Assembly (NCBI GenBank): GCA_037355855.1
Contig: CM074762.1
Coordinates: 930,001 to 994,000, forward strand
Direction of reading: 5' to 3'
Length of the DNA: 64,000 nt
Source: Pseudo-nitzschia pungens
Lineage: Eukaryota > Bacillariophyta > Bacillariophyceae > Bacillariales > Bacillariaceae
In this document: positions 23,331-33,866 of the stretch, one piece after another
Layout of the letters: each line of letters begins with the position of its first letter
Position numbering within the stretch: the stretch's first letter is position 1
The notes under the pieces: generated by a model
The model's database searches: none
Told to the model about the DNA's origin: nothing
The model's input: only the letters and a program-made list of their open reading frames with translations
Program-made: the position numbers and the translations under genes

Positions 23331-25091
23331 TGTTTGTCGTTGGTTTCGGTTGGATAAAAGGGTTGGTTCGTGGGTTTATTGTTTCCAACAGTGGATCTTG
23401 GAAGCAGGTGCAGTAATTCTTGATGATCGGCTGAAAGTGTGTCGAGAAGCGGTGTATTGGGTCTTGGCGTGCCGTCGACAGTCGGTCGATCAAAAGAGTT
23501 TTGTTTCATGCGAATTGAGCAGACTTGGAGACTCGTAATGATTCGTCTTAAAATTCAAAAAATCAAGAGGCAAAGATTTTCAACGGCGGCTTCACCGGCT
23601 GTAGCGTCACACTTATGAAAATAAGACCGTTTGAAATGTCTCTTCAGTCACGAATGATCAGGACCAAGGATTCGCCATGCTGCTGCAAGGTTCGCATCAG
23701 GCCGACAAACTTGGTACTTCTAATCAGCACCACACTTCAGTGGTTCTTCAAGATGCAAAGTCATTCATGATCAGTGAACACATAATTGAACTACTAACAG
23801 CCCACCAAGAACAAATGCACCGGATAGAAACACAAATACTTGTGTGATGAAGAGTAATAAAACTTGTTTGCAGTATCCTTGCCAATCCTTACCACCAGCA
23901 CCTCCTTCTGGTGGTGGTGGTGACAAGAAACCAGCAGTCACAATCCTGAGGAATTGTTCTTGCATCATCACAAAAGAACGTGATTTTTGTCAAGCATTTT
24001 ATTGGGAATCAACTCACATAATTTGCAACCACTTGTAGAAACTTGGTGTCGAACAAATAATATTCATGGTGTCACTGAAGACTGACCAGCACACAAATGA
24101 CGAATCATCATATCAAAACAGCAGGAGCATACAGCAGAGAAACTCAACAGCAAGAATCACTGATAAGAAACACTCAATAGCAACAAGAAGTGTTACGTCG
24201 GTGGTGAATTTCAGAGCACTTCTCTCAGTAGCATTGTTGCGACAAATGGCCAAGCCCCTAGTAGGAACACATGTGCAAACATTACAAACAATTATTCTTC
24301 TTACAACGCGTACGAGGCACAACTGAAATGTCATGAAAGAGATAACAACAAGTACTAATACGACGCACAAGAGCAAGTACTACTACTACTAGAGCTGGTT
24401 CGGATATAGTAGGTCATTCCAAATCGGAAGACGCCGCATGCGTATTGTGGAATGCCTTACGACCTATTCGATCATAGTAGTCTCATGGAAATGCAGAAAG
24501 GTTGAGGACAAATCTGATGGAACTGGTAGAATTCAAACACTCGTTATTGTTGTAGACAAATTGTTGGAAACCATCCACAATTTGAATAAAGCAAGTTGAG
24601 CCACCTAATTAGTGATGCCATGAGTAGGGAGAACTTCAGGTACTGCATTGTCTGAAAGCTGAAGTTGAGTTTAAGAGACGCATGAAAATCCAGTCCGACC
24701 GGGGGTTCAAACGATACGGTATCATGATTGTTGAGGTTCGCAGACGAACAAGCGGAACGAATCCGACGAAGCATTTCTCCACGTACAATTATTTGTCACG
24801 ATTGTACGACAACTGCTATGCTAAAATATTCTTGATGTCTTTCGGGGGATTCGGAAAGTGACAAGTTTCAATTAGTTTACAACAAATGGATTAAAAACTA
24901 CTTACTGAATGATGCTTGATTGGCCATTTGTCGGTAGAAAAGTTTCTGTGAAGGACACCCAGATTGTTCCGTACAACCACGCTTTCTGGAACGATATCAT
25001 TAGCGCTATCACTTCGAGAATTTCCTCGGCTTCTGCCGAGAAAGCGGAAGAAACCCGTGGTAGATCGATCGGTCGGTCCATTCCACCGTTC
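23331..25091. other. Gene-poor region between CAP and the LON-domain gene
   Basis: About 1.76 kb with no supported gene. It contains a GGTGGT/CACCAG tract near 23890-23930, a short TAC run at about 24375-24390 and an imperfect inverted pair (TAGGTCATTCCA near 24410 and TGGAATGCCTTACGACCTA near 24450). Frames at 23771-23971 and 24544-24774 are not convincing. Confidence 0.6.
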
Positions 25092-26156
25092 TCAAACGAG
25101 CCGCGCCGATCCCTCCATGTACTTGATCGACCTCAGAATCCCGTTGAGGGCGACTTCGACGCGTTGCTCCGCTTTTCGGGCGGTCAGCAGCGCGGGTCGG
25201 AATTCCAGGGACACCCCCATTGCCGGAATCGGATTGATCAGCGCACCGATCCAGAAGGCCCGCTCGGAAGGCTGGTCCGCGGGCGGTATGGTGCCGAGGT
25301 CCCCGAGGATTCCGTCGATCTGACCTGGCGCTCGTTCCCGCTCCCGCGCCAGCTCGATCCAGCGGTCCACGAGACTCAGGTTGTTGGCCATGTTCCCGTT
25401 GGGACTCGTGAACTCCTCCGCCTTCATGATGGCTCTGGCCACCGACATGCGATCGTACTCCTCCGTCTCGGCGTTGTAGTCGTCGTCGTCCTTGCGAACG
25501 GCCCTGCGGACCTCCTCGTCTTCCTCCCGCGCGGAATCCAGGAACCGGACCCTGGCCGTTGTGTATCCGTCCTCGCCGCCGACGGTTTCGATGCCTCCCT
25601 TCTCGATCTCGAATCTCCGGCCGGTGGCTTTCAGTGCCAGCTTCACTCCCTGGCCCTCCGGAAGGAATCGCAGTCGATCTTCCAGAATCTCGACTTCCAC
25701 TCCCCGGTTGAGGTGGACCTGTTGCCCGTTGGCCAGGCGCGCGATCCCGAGCATGCCAAAGAAGGGAGCCTCCCGCTTCAGGCAGTCTCGGATCAATTTG
25801 ATCAGGAGGTCGTTGTTGACCTGGAGTTCCAGAACCTGTCGGGGGAGCATGGAATCCAGCACCACGAGCGGCAACTTGCTTTCTTTCTCCTGGACCTCCC
25901 TGAGCCGGCTGTTGAGAGAGGCCATGCTGAACATTGTGGATTCACCGCCGTCGTCGTCGTCGTCGTCGGAAAAGTCGCTGCTGCTGCCGAGGTCGTCGTC
26001 TCCCAGCGACAAGAACCGCCGCGATCCGGCTTGTTCCCGTCCCGACGGAGCAGGCAATCGAATCGCCTCGGATTTCATCCCGACAAACGCATCCCCCTTT
26101 GCGACGAGGAACGCAGTCAGCGTGATTGTCGACAGGATCGCCCTGCAGAAATTCAT
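25092..26156 (-). CDS. Secreted or plastid-targeted LON N-terminal-domain (PUA-like) protein
   Basis: 354 residues, single exon. The N-terminus is a signal peptide (MNFCRAILSTITLTAFLVAK) followed by GDAFVG, which resembles the ASAFAP-type cleavage motif of diatom bipartite plastid presequences. After an acidic Asp-rich segment (about 50-75), a LON substrate-binding domain begins at about residue 93 (LPLVVLDSMLPRQVLELQV, then DCLKREAPFFGMLGI). No AAA+ ATPase or Ser-Lys protease domain follows, so this is a stand-alone LON-domain protein like cereblon-type or bacterial LonN proteins, not a Lon protease. The C-terminal block (FWIGALINPIPAMGVSLEFR) has the typical shape of plant and algal LON-domain proteins. 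Function is unknown; a role in plastid proteostasis is inference only. Confidence 0.82.
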   Translation of the reverse strand: MNFCRAILSTITLTAFLVAKGDAFVGMKSEAIRLPAPSGREQAGSRRFLSLGDDDLGSSSDFSDDDDDDGGESTMFSMASLNSRLREVQEKESKLPLVVLDSMLPRQVLELQVNNDLLIKLIRDCLKREAPFFGMLGIARLANGQQVHLNRGVEVEILEDRLRFLPEGQGVKLALKATGRRFEIEKGGIETVGGEDGYTTARVRFLDSAREEDEEVRRAVRKDDDDYNAETEEYDRMSVARAIMKAEEFTSPNGNMANNLSLVDRWIELARERERAPGQIDGILGDLGTIPPADQPSERAFWIGALINPIPAMGVSLEFRPALLTARKAEQRVEVALNGILRSIKYMEGSARLV

Positions 26157-26849
26157 CTGGATGGATCACTTTGGTTTGCAATGTTGTCGATCGCAGGAAT
26201 AATTGGGTCCGAGCAGATGCGGCTGAGTAATATTTTGTGCGATAGCACGTTGTGGCACCATTGTTCGCCTCATCGATTTCTCACAAGTTCGATACAACAT
26301 CATCTTTCGTGATGAATTGGCAAAGCGATGATGTGTTCTTTGAAGCTGATACGGGTTGGGGTTCGGGGCGCTTCCAGGCGGACCCGGTCTGATGATGTTT
26401 TGGATTTGATTTGCTTTCCTACCTTTTGATTGGAGGAAACGGTATATCTAAAAACTAATAGCAGATTGGACTCTTTCATCCTGTCCTTCCATCCGTCCTC
26501 ATCGGAAAGTCGAACGCGTTTGGAGTGATTGGCGCGTTCACGGGCCGCCAGATCGGCATTTGTTGGTAGCGGCGAACTCTTTTCCTTCCTCACTTCTTAG
26601 AGATTTCTCGTGACCCTTGGAGTTATCGTAACTTACGTACAAGCAATCTTACTTCGAACGAACACGCATTGGTGCGGTAATTATTATTATTATCTTCTTT
26701 TGAAAAACCTTTTCGTGTGTTTTGGCTACTAGTTCGGTAACTCACTTTGAGCACAATCATCAAAGGCATCGCCCCGTCCGTACGAGTATCCCACAACGCG
26801 TTTCTCTCTTCGAACATTACCGTATCTACCCAACAAAAGATCCACAACC
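26157..26849. other. Divergent intergenic region between LON-domain gene and IDI-SQS
   Basis: About 690 bp that must contain both promoters. A 97-codon frame at 26300-26593 (-) has a natural-looking charged composition but starts with GTG and has no known motif; it may be 5' UTR or chance. An ATT repeat lies at about 26680-26692. Confidence 0.55.
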
Positions 26850-29567
26850 ATGGCGTCGCAAACATGGGATGGAAATGCCATGTCCCAAGAGGACATGATG
26901 ATGAAGGACACCGTCCTCGTCTTGGATGACGAAGACAACGTCATTGGATCGGCCTCGAAGAAGGAATCCCACGTCTTCGATGCCAAACAACCCCGGGCCA
27001 TTTTGCACCGCGCCTTCTCGGTCTTCATTTTCGACGAATCGACCGGAGAGCTCCTCTTGCAACAACGGGCTTCGTCCAAGATCACCTTCCCGAATGTCTG
27101 GACCAACACGTGCTGCTCGCATCCCCTCCACGGCATGGAACCCCCCGAGGTGGACACCCCGAAAGACGTTGCCGACGGAACCGTCATGGGAGCAAAGAAT
27201 GCCGCCATTCGAAAACTCGATCACGAACTAGGAATCCCCGCCTCCGAATTGGACATTAACAAATTCAAGTTCTTGACGCGTCTTCATTACTGGGCCGCCG
27301 ACACCGTGACACACGGACCGGACAGGTGAGTGACATTGCGCTCCAAACACAATTCTTGGTAACCCGCAAGAGCATCGAAATCGTTTCTCATCGCACTTGT
27401 TTCCGAATCGAATCGGTTTGTATCGCATTGCATCGTGTCGAATCGCATCATCGAATCGAATCGCATCGCATCGCATCGAATCGAATCGAATCGAATCGAA
27501 TCGAACCAAACACCTAGCCCATGGGGAGAACACGAGATCGACTACGTCCTGTTCTACACCGTCCCTTCCAAGTCGGATCTGACCATCAAGGGTCACCCAG
27601 ACGAAGTGGACGACGTGAAATGGGTTACCCGTGACGTGCTGATCGAAATGATGCAGGACGAATCGTTGCTCTTCTCGCCGTGGTTCCGTCTCATCTGCAA
27701 GAAGTGGCTCCTGGATCACTGGTGGAAGGACCTCAACGAAACCATGACCACCGACAAGCACGTCGATCTGGAAAGCATTCATTGCTTCGATCCTCCCAAG
27801 GAACACCTTGGTGGGGGTGGCAAGGCCGGTCCGCTATTTGGATCCGAAACCGGAGGCGATGGAAGGTAAATACTACGACTCTGAATCTCCGGTTGTGCGA
27901 ATTACGACTTTTGGAGGAGGAACAAATTGAATAGAGTAAATCATTCTTTCTTATTCTAAACCATAAAAGCAAGCGAAGCTATTGCGTTGAATAGTGTATC
28001 GTATCCTCATCCATTGGTTCTGTCGCTGCCTTGTTGCGTTTTGCCGTATTTTGCCGTACCTCCATTGCGACGTCGCATGGAATCGAACTCATTTCTCGCG
28101 TGTAGCAAGAAACAAGGTGCCTACGGAAAAATAAAGACCCACAAGGAATCCAAACTCAAGCAGTTGTCGCACCTCGACGAAGTCTTCGCCGCGGGCATGT
28201 TTTTGTACGTCAAGCCCCTGAAATCCAACCTCGACACAACCTTCATCCGGGAAACCTTCGACGCCGATGACCTGGCGTTCTGTGACGAAATCCTCCTCAA
28301 AGTTTCCCGCAGTTTTGCCGCCGTGATCCGCCAGCTGCCGTCTACCATGCTGGTCGACATTCTCATCTTTTACCTCGTGCTCCGGGCCCTGGACACGATC
28401 GAGGACGACATGACGGCCTTCCCCTGCAACGACGTGAAGGTCAAGCACCTCCTGAACTTCCACAAGACGGCCCTCGCCGACCCCACGTGGACGATGGACG
28501 GAGTCGGCGAAGCGGACGAGAAACGATTGCTCCAGGAATTCGACAAGTGCCACCGTGTCTTTGCCAAGCTCAGCGACAAGTCGAGGCGTGTCATCGTGGA
28601 CATTACGCAGCGCATGGCGACCGGAATGGCCGAATTCGTCGACAAGGATCTCGGTCAGGGTACCACCGATATTGATCAGTACAATCGTTATTGCCATTTC
28701 GTTGCCGGGCTCGTCGGGGAGGGACTCAGCCGGTTGTTTGCGGTCTCGGGATTGGAAAAGGCATCCTTTGCCAGTGAATTGTTTCTCAGCGACCAAATGG
28801 GATTGTTCTTGCAAAAGACCAACATCATTCGCGACTACCTGGAGGACTACGTCGATGGACGCGCGTTTTGGCCACAATCGGTCTGGAAGAAGCATTCCAA
28901 AACGGGAGAACTGGGATACTTTACCAACCAAAACGACCCCGAGGCGAAGACGCGGTCGCTGGAATGCCTGAACGAACTCGTAACGGACGCTCTGGAGCTC
29001 GTCCCCGATTGCCTCGTGTACCTGTCCAAGCTCAACTGCGCCGAAATCTTTAGATTTTGCGCGATTCCGCAGGTCATGGCCATTGCCACCCTGAACTACT
29101 GCTACAACAATTCGAATGTGTTTACGGGAGTTGTTAAGATTCGAAAGGGAACCTCGTGCAAGCTCCTCCTGAAGACGAACAACCTCGACGAGGTCCACGA
29201 CACCTTTTATCAATTCGCACAGGGCGTTCTGCGAAAGGCCGACGCGAACCGATCGCAGGGTGTCCTAGACCCGTCGTATTCCCGCACCGTGAAGATCTGC
29301 AACACCATCATGGAGCTGACCGCAGACGGTCACTCCCGGCAAGGAAGGACCCGTCGAATGTCGTGGTTGGCCTCCCTCCTGGTACCGGCGGCCGGGGTTG
29401 CCGCTTCCGCGGCGTACGGGAAGTACGGTGCCAAGGAGGCTCCCAAGCTGGAACGCAGCCACCTGGCGCTGCTCGGGCTCGGAGCCTATGCCATCACCCC
29501 GTACTTGTTTTCGAAACCGTCGCACCTGACGGCATCGAAAGACTTAGAGGAAAGCAAGTCCAACTGA
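26850..29567 (+). CDS. IDISQS: Isopentenyl-diphosphate isomerase / squalene synthase fusion
   Basis: Three exons, 26850-27325, 27518-27865 and 28106-29567, give one 761-residue protein; the intron ends (GTGAGT/CTAG and GTAAAT/GTAG) and phases fit, and skipping the second intron would stop at once. Residues 1-275 are type 1 IDI, a Nudix-fold enzyme converting IPP to DMAPP: the catalytic Cys lies in TNTCCSHPL and the acidic metal/catalytic site in WGEHEIDYVLFY. From about residue 276 follows squalene synthase, which condenses two FPP to squalene: LDTIEDDM is the first Asp-rich motif and NIIRDYLEDYVDGRAFWP the second, and a hydrophobic C-terminal anchor ends the protein. The product is probably ER-bound and channels C5 units into sterols. 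This fusion is known from diatoms. Confidence 0.96.
27439..27505. repeat. (TCGAA/TCGCA)n pentanucleotide repeat in IDI-SQS intron 1
   Basis: About 13 five-base units alternating between ATCGA and ATCGC forms, ending 12 bp before the acceptor AG at 27516-27517. It occupies over a third of the 192-bp intron. Confidence 0.9.
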
Positions 29568-30284
29568 AGAAGCAGTGACGAACACCAACAGCACGCAGTT
29601 TCCACGCTATAGACGTTCAAATCAATCAAATAAATTTTATAGAGATCGTGTTTTATTCCTTGTTGTTTCGAGCGGCATACACAAGAAAGTCTAGAGTAAG
29701 TTACCTGATTTGAGGGACGAAACAGTGGGTGTGAACAAACTTTTCTGCAACGATCACATACTCGCACCACCAATCCATTGACCTTGAATAAGGCAACCAA
29801 AGGAGCTTGATTACACGGACCAAAAAGTACCCTCCCCTCGCGCTGAATGCCTTACCAGGCCTCACTTCTCCGCACTGGCATTACGAATGTCCATACTTTG
29901 TCTCCCAGGGAATCTTGATGTGAGCTCCGCCACGAAAGCATCTTGAATTCGTTCTCCTCTTTGACTCGGATTAGGTCAGTAGGGCATCATGTGGTGAGTG
30001 TGTGATCACCTATTCTGTCGCAACTACTCGCTCCCAGATCAGTCCTCTCGACTTTTGTCTGGTCTGATGACAGTTTCAAGCTGCAGCGACCCCGACGGTT
30101 TGTAGCTACTTCGTAATTCGTAAGCTATAAAAGATACGCCTGTGCTACCCCCCCAAAAAAAAAACAAGGACAGAGACCATTTTCTATGTCTTTTCAAGAA
30201 TACTAGTTTCGGTGCTCCCGGCCCTTTTGCACCGAAAAGATCGGCAAGTGATAGCACGCGTCCGTGTGCGCCACTCGTCATGTG
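29568..30284. other. Convergent spacer after IDI-SQS
   Basis: About 720 bp with no supported gene. It includes a C/A homopolymer pair near 30150-30165. A 104-codon frame at 29486-29800 (-) overlaps the IDI-SQS end antisense and is rejected. Confidence 0.6.
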
Positions 30285-30923
30285 CTATGATTGATTCGTC
30301 CATTGGTTTTGCAGCCGGTCCACCCATGATTTCACCCAGGGATCGAATTTTTCTTCGGGAGGTTCGAGCTCCACCTGCGTTTCCAGAACAAATCTTGGAG
30401 TGCTCGTCGAGGATTCGGGAACGAGCCCCCGTATCGATTTGGCCAGTCTTCGACCCGAGGAAAAGACCTCGTCGGCCATTTGTTCCGCCGACGTCTTGCA
30501 AACGGCGTGTCCTAGCAACGCAACGATGGCGATTGTGGCCGATGAATCTCTTGTGGTTTGCTGTTGCTGATCCCGGAACCACTTGGTGATCTTTCGGACC
30601 TGGCGGTGGACTGACCCGTCGGGACCACACGACACGAGAAAGACGACGACGACGACGGTGGCGATGGCGGTGGCATCGCTGTCGTCGATTTCGGGAGACG
30701 CTCGCTCTGCCATCGATTCCATGAATGCTTCCTTGTCCCAATCGGCCAGGTGGACGACTTCCGTCGCGCAACGATTCTCGTCGTCCGTGATGGTGGTCCC
30801 GGTAAAGTGTTGTGCCGTCCGAAGGGCGAACTCCTTAGCGGCTGATCGTTCGACGTCTCGCTCTTCCTCCGGAAGGGGAGCAAAAACCACGTGGACTGTG
30901 ACCTGATCTGGGTTGCTTGGCAT
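30285..30923 (-). CDS. Divergent flavodoxin-like domain protein
   Basis: 212 residues, single exon, ATG at 30921-30923. The order of segments resembles the FMN-binding flavodoxin domain of diflavin reductases: an opening beta-strand with HVVFAPLPEEERDVERSA where a flavodoxin has its phosphate loop, a central VVVVVFLVSCGPDGSVHRQV matching the family's VVSTTGDG-like loop, then ITKWFRDQ, and IAIVALLGHAVCKTSAEQM followed by RRLAKSI, ending with FDPWVKSWVDRLQNQW. The key Gly/Thr residues of the FMN loops are poorly kept (PLPEEE for a GSQTGT-type loop), so it may not bind FMN. No NADPH or FAD module follows. The assignment rests on pattern similarity only and could be wrong. Confidence 0.45.
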   Translation of the reverse strand: MPSNPDQVTVHVVFAPLPEEERDVERSAAKEFALRTAQHFTGTTITDDENRCATEVVHLADWDKEAFMESMAERASPEIDDSDATAIATVVVVVFLVSCGPDGSVHRQVRKITKWFRDQQQQTTRDSSATIAIVALLGHAVCKTSAEQMADEVFSSGRRLAKSIRGLVPESSTSTPRFVLETQVELEPPEEKFDPWVKSWVDRLQNQWTNQS

Positions 30924-31544
30924 GGTGTTTTCAATAATTGTGTGTCTGGGCCAAACTATCAGATTGTGCGGAATGACGTCTTGGTTGTGTGCAGGTCAGG
31001 GGGAAAGTTGTGCCACTTCTTCGCAACCTTGCCATGAAACAGGACTCAGCTTGATCGAAATCTTTCAAAACAAAAAAAGAGTGCACAACGCGAACGGTGA
31101 GTTACGTACATACGTATGACAGGGGAGCAGTCACGGATGATGATTCATTGGCGTTCAGCATGATGGATTAGTCTAAGACGACGACTCACTCACTCCACCG
31201 AGCACTTGCCGACCCAAATTGCAATTTCGCAGACAATTTCAGTTTGGTATCTCATTAAGATTACTGTACCGTGAACCTTACTAGTTTTTTCTTTCGTCAA
31301 CACAACAACTGCAACTAAACCAATTGCTGAAGTATCGACGATACAACCAAATTGAAAATAACAAAAGATAACAGCAATCTTATTCATTATTATTACTTCG
31401 TATTAAAATAATACGAGCTACGTAAATCAACTACACGTACACGTAAACGCAAGTTCGTTCCAAACTTTGATGGCAATTTGCCACCAGCAGAACAATAGCG
31501 ACAATTCCGTATCCTCTAACAATACTCGTACCGCACATACCAAC
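30924..31544. other. Intergenic region
   Basis: About 620 bp, no gene seen. It carries GTAAGGTTAC-like words near 31258-31285 and probably the promoter of the flavodoxin-like gene on its left side. Confidence 0.6.
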
Positions 31545-33495
31545 TTATTCTTGTCCAAAGATGGTTGCAAAGCCTTCAAACACTACCTCGCCGTTAGTTG
31601 CTTTCAAACCGTTCCACGAACGATCCACCATCCAGGATCCCAAATATCCCATCATGTTGGCCTGTTGGTGAGTAATAAACCAAGTATCTTTTACTGGGTT
31701 CTCGGTAGGGAGCTCGGGAATATGCTGATACTCTTCGCTCTCAAAGTCAGCGGCATCCTTGGGAACCTGCGAAGAAAACTTCTCCGGCAAATTGAACCAA
31801 ATCAGCGTCAGGTTGACTGTCTTTCCACCCTTGACTCCCCAGAAAGGATTGTCGATGACTTCCAAATCCTTCAAGGTCGCAATGAGGGGCTCGCCTGCCT
31901 CGAAGAGGGAGTTGTATTTCACCATGAGCTCCTTGAGACGATCGGCGTTAGGGTCATTAAAAATGTGATTCATGATGCCGGTGTTGAGACCGAATTGTCC
32001 AAAGAAGGAGGTAAAATCGGGTCTGATGTATTCGAGCCAAGTTGCAAAATGTTTTTCCAAGTCGGGATCCTCCATCGAAGTGCACGGTGCCGCCTTGTAA
32101 ATGTCTGAGTATGTCCTTTTTCCAGAACTCTTTTGAGCTAGGTTGTAGTTGTATATGGAAATGATATTCTTCGTCCCGCGATCAACGAGGGGTATGAGAC
32201 CGAACATGTCGCTCGTGCCTCCGTCGGCAACTCTTATGGTCTCCACAGAACCATCACTGAGATTGACACTACGAAGCGCGGTTGCCAGAGTATAATAACC
32301 TTTGTTGGGGTCGGGGTTTACTCTTGGCATTCCCAGAAAGTTTGTGGACATACCAATCAGAAGTTCCGTACTGAACCTATAATCATCGTGATTCAATGAA
32401 CCAGATTGAATTAGATCAAAAACAAATATGGTTTCTATTCTGAACGTAGATCTGGCGAATCTGGTGACAAACACGTCTGGATTGTTACATACCTCTTTCT
32501 CCTTCCAAACAGACCGCCTTTCTTACTACCCCACTCCGACGGCCTCACGTTCTCTTCAGGAAACTGAACATATCTGTTTTTGATTTCAACTTCGCCTTGG
32601 TACTTATTCTCGACACAGTCAGGAGTGACCACATAAGGCATAGGCAAGTTTGAACCATACTGATCCCGAACTTTAAGAAGTATCTCACTCATGTTTGGTT
32701 TCTTTCCCAACCTTTTTTTTTCATCGTACTCCTCCCATGCCTTCTCCTGGATTTTTACATCATTTGTTTTGTATTCGTTCTCATCGCGTGTCGCTCCGAA
32801 ACTGGTCATAAGGATCATTGGCAATGCCTTGATGTCATCTCTCGGAAGCAGAAAATCAGATGCATTCAGTTCCGGATCTTCGTTGAGGATGTTTTCCAGT
32901 TCGTCCTTTGACGAAGCGAAGTACTTGTCCGCGGGTATGTTGAGGGGTTCGCAGACTTTTTTGCGCACCAAAAAAGTCCAAGCAGAATGAATCTTAAGTA
33001 GGTTTAAAGGATTGCGCAACAATTTCAGAGCAGTACGGAAGGCGATTTTCTTATCATCTGGCTTTCTTGATAGAACGTATCCCATGGACGTCTTGGGCAT
33101 CCTAGCAAGTTCCTCGGCAGTGATCTTGGAAGGATCAATGGTGCGGTCCGTCTCGAGAAGCTCTTCAACGGGCACTCCTGCAAAAGAGTACAAGACAGCA
33201 GGGACGGTGCCACCACTGATGCCAGAGTTGTACTTGACCAGGTCCATTGCAGATACGTCTTTTCCGTCGGAACTTTTGACACTCTTCTGTTGGAATCCTC
33301 TCAAGACTCCGTAGCAGGATAGTGAGGCACGGAACAAGCCTCCCGCGTGAGCCAACCCAATTTCATTTGGCTCTGCTGTATATCCATTTTAGGAGGGGTC
33401 ACGTTGGGGTTGATCCCCACGCCGGGTTGTTTGTTGGTTTGACCACCAACAAGAGCGAAAAGGGCAACATTCCTCGCAATATCAAAGAACAACAT
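31545..33495 (-). CDS. Patatin/cPLA2-like acyl hydrolase (lysophospholipase), with a one-base frameshift near the 5' end
   Basis: Two exons, 33495-32493 and 32376-31545 (116-bp intron, AAGAG|GTATGT to TTATAG|GTTC). About 611 residues once one frameshift is corrected. The N-terminus is hydrophobic (MLFFDIARNVALFALVGG) and may be a signal or anchor. The start of the hydrolase domain, NEIGLAHAGGLFRASLSCYG, is a clear variant of the patatin/cPLA2 oxyanion-hole motif. The nucleophile elbow is YNSGISGGTVPA (G-x-S-G-G) and the catalytic Asp lies in VADGGTSDMFGLIPLVDRG, so the Ser-Asp dyad is present. These two motifs are about 300 residues apart, wider than in plain patatins. Reading frame A (ending PPKMDIQQ) and frame B (NGYTAEPNEIGLAHAGG) join only if one A is added to the AAAA run at 33387-33390. 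The substrate is unknown; phospholipid or galactolipid is likely. Confidence 0.85.
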
Positions 33496-33673
33496 GATTT
33501 ACCGGTACCGTATGTCAGGATCAGAAGTGAATTTCTGCACTAACGTTGTTATCCAGAGTGTTGACTACGCGAAGTATTTTATTGTGGATGCCGTCGGCGA
33601 TTGATCCACTTTTCACGCTTCAAATTCCTACTTTGAATAAAAGATCTCGAGCTTCTTACCCCATACCGTAGTA

Positions 33674-33744
33674 CCCCCGGTTTCCGTAGAAATAAGTAGT
33701 TGAGGATGTAGAACCAGGGGACAGCTGATAGGAACTTTGTAGTA
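33674..33744. mobile_element. MITE-like element, copy 2 (left end missing)
   Basis: From CCCCCGGTTTCCGTAGAAAT to TGATAGGAACTTTGTAGTA it aligns well with the reverse complement of the 44423-44517 copy, including a shared GTAGAACC and GGACAGCTGATA. The first terminal arm is absent, so this is a truncated copy. Confidence 0.7.
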
Positions 33745-33775
33745 AGATACACGCTAGACCAGATAATTACTTCAA

Positions 33776-33866
33776 CTACAAAATTCCTATCAGCTGTCCG
33801 GTTGTCCTGCGCACCTGTGTACTAATTTCAACGTGGATTGGAGGTCAGCTGTTAGGAATTTTGTAG
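33776..33866. mobile_element. MITE-like element, copy 3 (complete)
   Basis: A 91-bp element with terminal inverted repeats: CTACAAAATTCCTATCAGCT at the left and AGCTGTTAGGAATTTTGTAG at the right, with one mismatch across 20 bases. The interior is non-coding and differs from the other copies. It sits 31 bp from the truncated copy 2 in opposite relative orientation at the shared arm, giving a local large inverted repeat. Confidence 0.75.

Noticed and set aside
24403..24480. Imperfect inverted repeat around TAGGTC / GACCTA
   Set aside because: The arms differ by several bases and an indel, and no second copy was seen.
24909..26312. 467-codon + frame over the LON-domain gene
   Set aside because: Antisense shadow; the - frame has a signal peptide and LON motifs.
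26300..26593. 97-codon - frame upstream of the LON-domain gene
   Set aside because: GTG start and no motif; may be 5' UTR.
28089..29213. 374-codon - frame over squalene synthase
   Set aside because: Antisense shadow of catalytic exons.
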